From Paenibacillus oceani (GTDB lineage Bacteria; Bacillota; Bacilli; Paenibacillales; NBRC-103111), in the NCBI RefSeq assembly GCF_014705615.1, contig NZ_JACXJA010000033.1:1-34442 (forward strand): DNA of 34,442 bases. The letters are read 5' to 3'. This document shows, piece by piece, positions 25,746 through 32,468 of the stretch. A program made the position numbers and the translations under genes. Under the pieces are notes generated by a model that was given only the letters and a program-made list of their open reading frames with translations, was not told the DNA's origin and made no database searches. The first letter of the stretch is position 1. Every line of letters starts with the position of its first letter.

Positions 25746-27448
25746 AGGAGTCTGTCCGACGAAACAGGGATATCCCCCTTCCGCCGCGAATTTGCATAGT
25801 AAATCTTATAAACGAGCAAAGGGTGTACGGATATGGCGAAATTCAAAGATTACTCGACGGAACAAGGGGAACTCATTCCGATGTACTTGAGCGAATGGAT
25901 TCCAGATGACCATTTGGTTAGATTGATCAGCGACATAGTCGATCAACTGAATCTTTCGGACATCACCAAGCGTTACTCTAACCGTGGAGAAGAAGCCTAT
26001 CACCCTGCCCTGATGCTGAAGCTACTGTTCTATGGCTATGCAACTGGCGTATTTACTTCGCGTAAAATTCGCACAGCGATCGATGAAAATATACCCTTTC
26101 GTTGGCTGTGCGGTGGACAGAAACCGGACTTTCGTACGATCAGTGACTTCCGTAAAGATCAAGTAGAACTTCTTCCTGGGCTCTTTAAGCAAGTGATTCA
26201 AATTGCCATGAATCTAGGCTATGTTTCCCTTGGTCATGTGAGCATCGACGGATCCAAACTGAAAGCCAATGCCTCCAAGCATAGAGCGATGTCACGAGAA
26301 CGAATGAAGCAAGAAATGGAACGCTTGGAATCCGAAGTCCGTGAAGCCCTTGAAAAAGTGCAGCAGAACGATGCTCAAGAAGAAGGGCAACTTTCGCTCT
26401 TTCCCGAATCAACAAATACCGAAGTACATGATCGGCAGATGAGGTTAAAGAAAATCCAAGAGTCCTTAAAGGAACTGGAAGAACGTAAACCCGAAGCTGA
26501 ATCGAAGACGGCAGCCAGGGATCAGATCAACTTTACGGATTCAGAGTCCCGCATCATGGATACGAAGACCCAAGGCGTGATTCAAGGATACAATCCCCAA
26601 ATCGCCGTAGACGCCGACCATGGGATCATCGTTGGGCTTCAAATGAGCAACAGCAGCAGCGACCAACAACAATTTCAGGGTGTTCTTGATTCTATCGAAG
26701 CTCATACCGGAAGTATGCCAAAGAAGGCGAGCGCAGATGCTGGCTACTTCAGCGCGGATAACATTCAAGCAGCCGAACAAGCCCAGGTTGACGCCTACAT
26801 TGCTGCGTCCAAAGAAGGCAAACAACGTGGCAATCTTTACGATAAAAGCAACTTTACCTACGTACCGGAATCGGATTCGTATGTTTGTCCTGCCGGAAAA
26901 ATGTTGACCCTCAAGCAAACGGTTCACAAGAATAACGCTGATAAAGAAACCGCATGGATTTACGAGAGTGATGCTTGCGGAACCTGCCCGTTTCAAAAGG
27001 ATTGTGTGAAAGCAAAGTCTGGAAAACGGACGATCACACGTACCGAAAGCGATCCGATTCGTGAAGCAATGAGAACTAAGGTACAAAGTGATGCCGGTAA
27101 GGAGATATACCGCCAGCGAAAAGCCATCGTTGAACCCACATGGGGACAAATAAAAGAATGCCAGGGCTTCCGTCAGTTTCATCTGCGTGGTGAGGACAAG
27201 GTTGAAGGCGAGTTCATCCTGTTAGCTTTAAGCTACAATCTGAGAAAGATTCATTCGGCTAAACATCCCAAATCATCCATTTTGTATAAACGGGAGAAGT
27301 CTGCTCAAAAACGGAAATCAGCAGCATAAAGTATCCGGTGAAACCAAGAGATAGGGGAATTCCCCCTGAAAATCAATGAAAAAAACGAAAGTTACAAGGG
27401 TCTCCCACGGAAAGGAAACTCCAAAATCAATCCGTCGGACAGACTCCT
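25746..27448 (+). mobile_element. IS1182-family insertion sequence, complete
   Basis: A transposase gene is bounded by perfect 16-bp terminal inverted repeats, AGGAGTCTGTCCGACG (25746-25761) and its complement (27433-27448), giving an element of about 1.7 kb. No clear target duplication was found: flanks are ...TTTTCCT on the left and TGTTAAC... on the right. It lies between the aminotransferase terminator and rmlA and does not visibly cut a gene. The intact transposase and perfect ends suggest recent insertion. Confidence 0.9.
25833..27329 (+). CDS. IS1182-family transposase
   Basis: This 498-residue DDE transposase starts with the family N-terminus (ELIPMYLSEWIPDDHLVRLI) and carries HPALMLKLLFYGYATGVFTSRKI. 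Candidate catalytic residues lie in VSIDGSKLKANASKH (first Asp), SADAGYFSADN (second Asp) and VEPTWGQIKECQGF (Glu). A Cys cluster (CGTCPFQKDCV) typical of IS1182 transposases precedes the last block. A charged helical insert occupies about residues 160-225. No frameshift or stop is seen, so it is probably active. Confidence 0.95.
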   Translation: MAKFKDYSTEQGELIPMYLSEWIPDDHLVRLISDIVDQLNLSDITKRYSNRGEEAYHPALMLKLLFYGYATGVFTSRKIRTAIDENIPFRWLCGGQKPDFRTISDFRKDQVELLPGLFKQVIQIAMNLGYVSLGHVSIDGSKLKANASKHRAMSRERMKQEMERLESEVREALEKVQQNDAQEEGQLSLFPESTNTEVHDRQMRLKKIQESLKELEERKPEAESKTAARDQINFTDSESRIMDTKTQGVIQGYNPQIAVDADHGIIVGLQMSNSSSDQQQFQGVLDSIEAHTGSMPKKASADAGYFSADNIQAAEQAQVDAYIAASKEGKQRGNLYDKSNFTYVPESDSYVCPAGKMLTLKQTVHKNNADKETAWIYESDACGTCPFQKDCVKAKSGKRTITRTESDPIREAMRTKVQSDAGKEIYRQRKAIVEPTWGQIKECQGFRQFHLRGEDKVEGEFILLALSYNLRKIHSAKHPKSSILYKREKSAQKRKSAA

Positions 27449-27479
27449 TGTTAACATCAATGATTTAAGGAGAGTTATG

Positions 27480-28358
27480 ATGAAAGGAATTATATTAGCA
27501 GGTGGATCAGGTACAAGACTTTATCCAATTACTAAAGCAATTTCTAAGCAAGTTGTCCCAGTCTATGACAAGCCTATGATTTACTACCCACTTTCAACTC
27601 TTATGTTAGCAGGAATTAGAGAGATCTTAATAATTTCAACTGAACGTGATGTGCCAATTTTTAAAGAACTTCTAGGAGACGGTAGTAGTTTAGGAATGAA
27701 CTTTGAGTATGCTATTCAAAAGGCACCAAATGGGCTTGCGGAGGCATTTATTATTGGAGAGCATTTTATTAATAATAACAAGGTTGCTATGGTTCTAGGA
27801 GACAATATTTTTTGGGGACAAGGCTTCACTGGAACCTTAAGGCAAGCAGTGTCATTTGATGAAGGTGCAGTTATTTTTGGCTATTACGTTCAAAATCCTA
27901 AAGCATACGGTGTTGTAGAGTTTGATCAAACAGGCAATGTTGTTTCCTTGGAAGAAAAACCAGAATTACCCAAGTCTAATTATGTAGTCCCAGGACTTTA
28001 TTTTTATGATGAACAAGTATCGAAGTTAGCCAAGGAGTTGACTCCATCCGCTAGAGGAGAATTGGAGATTACGGATTTAAACCGTATCTATTTAAACAAT
28101 AATAAACTAAAAGTTAAACTCCTTGGCCGTGGAATGGCATGGCTAGATACTGGAACTCACGATTCAATGATTGAAGCTTCTAATTTTGTAGCGGCAGTTC
28201 AAAAAAGACAAGGTAACTTCATAGCTTGTATAGAAGAGATTGCATTTAATAACCAATGGATCGATTCCGAGCAGCTTCTTAGATTGGCAAAACCACTGAT
28301 AAAAACACATTATGGTGAGTACTTGGTCAATATCACTAATGAAATGAAAGAGGGGTAG
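27480..28358 (+). CDS. rmlA: Glucose-1-phosphate thymidylyltransferase
   Basis: RmlA makes dTDP-glucose from glucose-1-phosphate and dTTP, the first step to dTDP-rhamnose and other dTDP-deoxysugars. The protein (292 residues, or 293 from an adjacent in-frame ATG at 27477) has the nucleotide-binding [40 protein letters not shown], the metal-site [11 protein letters not shown], and [27 protein letters not shown] lies about 8 bases upstream. Its stop is directly followed by the rmlD start. The IS just upstream may have cut it off from the promoter at 24.5 kb; expression could then depend on a promoter inside or at the end of the IS. Confidence 0.95.
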   Translation: MKGIILAGGSGTRLYPITKAISKQVVPVYDKPMIYYPLSTLMLAGIREILIISTERDVPIFKELLGDGSSLGMNFEYAIQKAPNGLAEAFIIGEHFINNNKVAMVLGDNIFWGQGFTGTLRQAVSFDEGAVIFGYYVQNPKAYGVVEFDQTGNVVSLEEKPELPKSNYVVPGLYFYDEQVSKLAKELTPSARGELEITDLNRIYLNNNKLKVKLLGRGMAWLDTGTHDSMIEASNFVAAVQKRQGNFIACIEEIAFNNQWIDSEQLLRLAKPLIKTHYGEYLVNITNEMKEG

Positions 28359-29204
28359 ATGTTGAAAATATTAATTACAGGAGTGTCTGGACAACTAGGT
28401 GGACTGATGCATAGAATCTTTGAGATGAAGCATGAAGTCTATGGTCATAGCTCTTCTGAATTAGATATTACTAATAGATCCTTACTATTGTGCGTTATTC
28501 GAAATATTAAACCAGATGTTATTCTTAATTGTGCGTCCTATAATCATGTCGATTCTGCTGAAGAAAATAGCTTACTTGCTGAAGAAATAAATTCAACTGG
28601 AGTGAAATATTTAGCGGAATTATCTAATATAGTTGGTGCTAAGCTAGTGCACATTTCTACGGATTATGTTTTCGATGGAACTAAGGGTATTCCATATGAT
28701 GAGAATGACAAGACTAATCCATTAAATGTCTATGGTAGGACAAAATTGCGTGGCGAAGAATATGTTAAAGAAATCTGCGAACAATATATTATTGTTCGCA
28801 CTTCTTGGTTATATGGGACCAATAAACGGAATTTTGTAAACACAATACTGACATTAAGTCATAATAAAAACGAAATTTTGGTTGTAAATGATCAGAAAGG
28901 CAATCCTACTTATGCTCCAGAGCTAGCGATGCGAATAGATAAGCTAATAACGGAGGGGTTCTCTGGATTGTTTCACTGTAGTGGGGATGGAATTTGTTCA
29001 TGGTATGAATTTGCTACAAGCATTATTCACTTTTCAAATAAACAAAATGTTCGAATTCTACCAGTTCCATCAGAGTATTATCCTTCAAAAGCTAATAGGC
29101 CAAGATTTTCAGCTTTGGATAACAGTAAGATAACTAGTTCTATAGGCATTAAAATGCCTAATTGGAAGGATTCTTTAGAAGGTTATTTAATGCAAATGAG
29201 GTGA
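28359..29204 (+). CDS. rmlD: dTDP-4-dehydrorhamnose reductase
   Basis: This 281-residue short-chain reductase family enzyme performs the last step of dTDP-L-rhamnose synthesis. The NAD(P)H-binding motif is LITGVSGQLGG (residues 5-15). The catalytic set is Thr101 in STDYVFDG, Tyr125 and Lys129 in VYGRTK. DILITN-type residues and NCASYNHVDSAE also fit RmlD. The ATG follows the rmlA stop without a gap, with AAAGAGGGG as the ribosome site inside the end of rmlA. RmlB and RmlC, needed between RmlA and RmlD, are absent from the window. A related 4-keto reductase for another sugar is possible. Confidence 0.88.
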   Translation: MLKILITGVSGQLGGLMHRIFEMKHEVYGHSSSELDITNRSLLLCVIRNIKPDVILNCASYNHVDSAEENSLLAEEINSTGVKYLAELSNIVGAKLVHISTDYVFDGTKGIPYDENDKTNPLNVYGRTKLRGEEYVKEICEQYIIVRTSWLYGTNKRNFVNTILTLSHNKNEILVVNDQKGNPTYAPELAMRIDKLITEGFSGLFHCSGDGICSWYEFATSIIHFSNKQNVRILPVPSEYYPSKANRPRFSALDNSKITSSIGIKMPNWKDSLEGYLMQMR

Positions 29205-29210
29205 GAATAT

Positions 29211-29729
29211 ATGAACCACTCCTATACTGTACTCTACGAAGATATTAAGCTAAGATCGTTAGAAGAAAAAGATATAGAAAAGGTTAGAAACTGGCGTAAT
29301 CTCGAATGGGCTAGAACATCTTTTCTAAATGCAGATATCATTTCTCAAGAACAACAACTAGCATGGTACCAAAAATATATAAAAAAAGAAAATGATCTTA
29401 TGTTTGTTATAGAATGGGGAGGTATGGATATCGGTATAGTTGCATTATATAATATCGATTATACAAAAAGTATTGCTGAATTTGGTAGACTTCTTATTGG
29501 TGAACCGCTAGCAAGAGGTAAGGGTATTGGTAAAAAGGTAGTTAAGGCAATATGTAATTTCGGCTTCAATGAAATAAAAATAGAGACTATTGTGTTGGAA
29601 GTTTTGGAAAGCAACTCTTACGCTACAAAAATTTACTTGGACGCCGGATTTAATTGTAAAGACAAGTATTTAACCGTCGGGAAAACGATCTATAAGATGG
29701 AAATTCAAAAAGGTGCGATTGATGGATAA
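29211..29729 (+). CDS. GNAT-family N-acetyltransferase
   Basis: The 172-residue protein has a GNAT acetyl-CoA fold: N-terminal IKLRSLEEKDIEKVRNWRN, FGRLLIGEPLARGKGIGKKV (acetyl-CoA-binding R/Q-x-x-G-x-G/A loop) and VLEVLESNSYATKIYLDAGF near the C-terminus, the layout of RimJ/PseH-type members. In this setting it may N-acetylate the amino sugar made by the DegT enzyme. The start is 6 bases after the rmlD stop, with GGTGAG upstream. It overlaps the next gene by 8 bases. Confidence 0.82.
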   Translation: MNHSYTVLYEDIKLRSLEEKDIEKVRNWRNLEWARTSFLNADIISQEQQLAWYQKYIKKENDLMFVIEWGGMDIGIVALYNIDYTKSIAEFGRLLIGEPLARGKGIGKKVVKAICNFGFNEIKIETIVLEVLESNSYATKIYLDAGFNCKDKYLTVGKTIYKMEIQKGAIDG

Positions 29730-30897
29730 AACTAATGTATTAGCTTATAGTTTTAGGGAGATTCCATCTGCTACAGTTGGTGTAATAAAACCCCTGAAGA
29801 CGTTAATGATTAATAAAATAATAAACTTCAGATATGCTAACTCTCTGCAAGTATCGAAAGAGGATATCTTATGGGCTGACGTTGTGATCTGTATAAGAGG
29901 CACTGAAGCAATAGAATTGAAAATTATCGAAGAATGTCGTAGAATTGGGAAATTTACAATATATTTCTTGGATGATGATTTACTCTCAGTTCCAAAAACT
30001 GCGAATAGTTTTGATTATTTTAATATGGAAGCTATTCAAAATAATATAAAAGTGATACTGAGTAATTGCGCCCTACTTTGGACAACTAATAGTAACATAC
30101 AAGATAAATATAAAAGATTTACTAACGATACAATTGTTATAGACGCTCCAGCATTATTGATTGATACAATGCCAGTTTTTAATGGCAAAGACAAACCCAT
30201 TCGTATTGGTTTTGCAGGAGGAATTGATCATAATAGATTTTTGAATACATTACTTGAACCGGTTATTAGAAATATTATTGAAAAATATTCAGATAGCGTT
30301 CAAATTGAGTTTTTTGGTGCCAGACCAGATTTCATCAAAAAAAATGATAACATTCATCATATACCTTTTGCCGATGATTACTCTGAATATGTTAATGTTA
30401 TAAAATCGAGAGAATGGGACATCGGGTTGGCGCCACTGGAGGATTCTGAGTTTCACAAATGTAAGTACTTCAATAAATATCTCGAATATGGTGCAATTGG
30501 AGCTGCAGGTATATATTCGAACCACCAACCATTCACTTTCATTGTAAAAGATGGTTTTAATGGTGTGTTAGTAGAGAATACAATTCATGAATGGACTATT
30601 GGAATTGAGAGATTAATAGAAAATCCTAAGCTTAGACAAAGCATTCGTGAGCAAAGTTATATCCAACTTAAAGATTCGTTTACGGTCGAAAAAATTGCAA
30701 TAACATTGACAAAATATATAGTGGAATTAACTACGTATAGAGCACCGCTAATATTAGAAAAAGATATAAGATATAAGAAAGTTAGTGAAAATACTTTATT
30801 ATATAAAATCAAAGCAATTATTAAAGCGCATGGCACCTCATCTTTTGGAATAATAATGAAGAAAATATATTTAAAAATTAAAAATAAAATTCTGTGA
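29722..30897 (+). CDS. Glycosyltransferase, GT-B fold (GT4-like)
   Basis: The ATG at 29722 overlaps the end of the acetyltransferase gene and follows AAAGGTG; a GTG at 29713 is also in frame. The 391-residue product has a weakly conserved N-terminal acceptor domain and a C-terminal nucleotide-sugar domain beginning IRIGFAGGIDHNRFLNTLLE, with WDIGLAPLEDSEFHKCKYF, NKYLEYGAIGAAGIYSN and FTFIVKDGFNGVLVEN, the usual GT4 E-x7-E region. It lacks a signal peptide and should act at the cytoplasmic face on a lipid-linked glycan. The same C-terminal module recurs in the gene at the right edge. Donor and acceptor are unknown. Confidence 0.82.
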   Translation: MDKTNVLAYSFREIPSATVGVIKPLKTLMINKIINFRYANSLQVSKEDILWADVVICIRGTEAIELKIIEECRRIGKFTIYFLDDDLLSVPKTANSFDYFNMEAIQNNIKVILSNCALLWTTNSNIQDKYKRFTNDTIVIDAPALLIDTMPVFNGKDKPIRIGFAGGIDHNRFLNTLLEPVIRNIIEKYSDSVQIEFFGARPDFIKKNDNIHHIPFADDYSEYVNVIKSREWDIGLAPLEDSEFHKCKYFNKYLEYGAIGAAGIYSNHQPFTFIVKDGFNGVLVENTIHEWTIGIERLIENPKLRQSIREQSYIQLKDSFTVEKIAITLTKYIVELTTYRAPLILEKDIRYKKVSENTLLYKIKAIIKAHGTSSFGIIMKKIYLKIKNKIL

Positions 30898-30908
30898 GGT
30901 CAGAAAAG

Positions 30909-31688
30909 GTGACTTATTTTAAAAAAATATATATAGGTAGACATGTGTTAGTAAGTTTATTTAAACAAGACTTAAAGAATAGATATCGGAATTCAATATT
31001 AGGTATTGCCTGGAATTTTTTGTCGCCTCTTGGGATTGTATTAGTCATTGGGGCAGTGTATTCAATTGTTTTTAATATTTCAATGAAAGAGTTTGTACCC
31101 TATTTGTTCGCAGGGCTTTTACCATGGCTTTTTTTTACTAGTTCCGCTGAGGGTGGAGCGTTTTCTTTTCTAGGTTCCCAGGGATATATAAAACAAACGC
31201 AAGTACCAATTGAGATCTTTCCACTCCGTGTAAGCATGGTGAATTTATTCAATCTAATTTTTGCAATTATTTCCTTTTTTGTAGTATATATTTTTATAAG
31301 TCCTCAAAATTTTAGCATCAGCATGTTACTTGTTATTCCTTCACTATTAATATGGTTTATGCTTTGCTCTGCATGGGCAACTATAGCTGCTATTATAAAT
31401 TTATATATTCGAGACTTTCAACCATTACAAACACTTGTACTACAAGGGGTTTTTTATGTAAGCCCGATAATATATAAGCCTGAAATGTTACAAACTAAGA
31501 ATTTTCAATGGATATACATCTATAATCCTTTTTATTACTATGTCGAAATCATTAGAAAACCCCTTTTGGGTGAAAGTTTACCCAGTTTGAATAGTTGGAT
31601 AATATGTATTATTACCACTTTATTTCTTTTGCAAATAGCTATGTTCATGATTTGGAAAATTGGTAGAAATATTACTTTCAGATTATAG
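30909..31688 (+). CDS. ABC-2 type polysaccharide export permease (Wzm-like)
   Basis: This 259-residue protein has six predicted membrane spans and the family pattern LVSLFKQDLKNRYRNSILGIAWNFLSPL, then FVPYLFAGLLPWLFF and QTQVPIEIFPLRV, as in Wzm/TagG/RfbA transport permeases. It exports a completed lipid-linked glycan. The start GTG at 30909 is preferred because GAGGT at 30896-30900 lies 8 bases before it; an in-frame GTG at 30894 would overlap the previous gene. It is followed directly by its ATPase partner. Confidence 0.9.
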   Translation: MTYFKKIYIGRHVLVSLFKQDLKNRYRNSILGIAWNFLSPLGIVLVIGAVYSIVFNISMKEFVPYLFAGLLPWLFFTSSAEGGAFSFLGSQGYIKQTQVPIEIFPLRVSMVNLFNLIFAIISFFVVYIFISPQNFSISMLLVIPSLLIWFMLCSAWATIAAIINLYIRDFQPLQTLVLQGVFYVSPIIYKPEMLQTKNFQWIYIYNPFYYYVEIIRKPLLGESLPSLNSWIICIITTLFLLQIAMFMIWKIGRNITFRL

Positions 31689-31697
31689 GTGGAAAAA

Positions 31698-32468
31698 ATG
31701 AGCTCTATTAAATTGCATAATATTGATTTGAAGTACCAGATCTATAATGAAAGAGGGATTAAGGATTTTTTTGTAAGGGATACCAAAAATGAGGCATTGG
31801 ACAATAAGTATATTCATGCTCTTAGAAACATTAACTTAAATTTAAGAGATGGAGATCGCTTAGCTATTATTGGACATAATGGGGCAGGGAAAAGTTCATT
31901 ATTAAAAGTAATTGCTGGTATTTATCCGGTCAGTGGCCAAGTTACTGTTGATGGTAGGATTGCAAGTTTATTTGAATTAGCTACCGGATTTGAAATGGAA
32001 GCAACAGGATGGGAGAATATAAAATTAAGAGGGTTAATGTTAGGTGAAACACCGAAAAAAATGTCTGAAAAAATACAAGATATCGCGGAGTTTAGTGAAT
32101 TAAAAGACCACTTGAACATACCTGTAAAATATTATTCATCAGGTATGTTTATTAGATTAGCATTTTCAGTTTCAACGTCAATAGAACCAGACATTCTCCT
32201 TTTAGATGAGGTAGTGGCTGCTGGTGATGCACATTTTTTGCAAAAAGCTCAAAAGAGAATGAATGAATTAATAGATCGAGTGAAGATATTAGTATTTGTA
32301 ACACACAGCATGCAATCGGCATTGGATTTCTGTAACCAATGCATCTGGTTAGAGAACGGCGAAATAAAATTGAGCGGTACAACTAATGAAGTAATAAAAG
32401 CTTATAATGAATATTATAATTCCTCTGATAACAAGTTGTCCGAAGGGAATGGAAATGTGAATGATTAA
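31698..32468 (+). CDS. Polysaccharide ABC exporter ATPase (Wzt-like)
   Basis: This 256-residue ATPase has Walker A GHNGAGKSS (residues 59-67), a signature YSSGMFIRLAFSV (about 146-158, the SSGM form typical of the Wzt/TagH group), Walker B ILLLDEVVAAGD (166-177) and the H-loop VTHS. The start ATG 31698 follows AGGTGG by 5 bases; a GTG at 31689 is also in frame. It ends soon after the ATPase fold and lacks the C-terminal carbohydrate-binding domain found in Wzt of the E. coli O8/O9a systems, so export is probably not tied to recognition of a modified chain end. The stop overlaps the next gene by 8 bases. Confidence 0.9.
   Translation: MSSIKLHNIDLKYQIYNERGIKDFFVRDTKNEALDNKYIHALRNINLNLRDGDRLAIIGHNGAGKSSLLKVIAGIYPVSGQVTVDGRIASLFELATGFEMEATGWENIKLRGLMLGETPKKMSEKIQDIAEFSELKDHLNIPVKYYSSGMFIRLAFSVSTSIEPDILLLDEVVAAGDAHFLQKAQKRMNELIDRVKILVFVTHSMQSALDFCNQCIWLENGEIKLSGTTNEVIKAYNEYYNSSDNKLSEGNGNVND

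Noticed and set aside
25740-27455. Target-site duplication flanking the insertion sequence
   Set aside because: The bases outside the two inverted repeats do not form a convincing direct repeat of any length.
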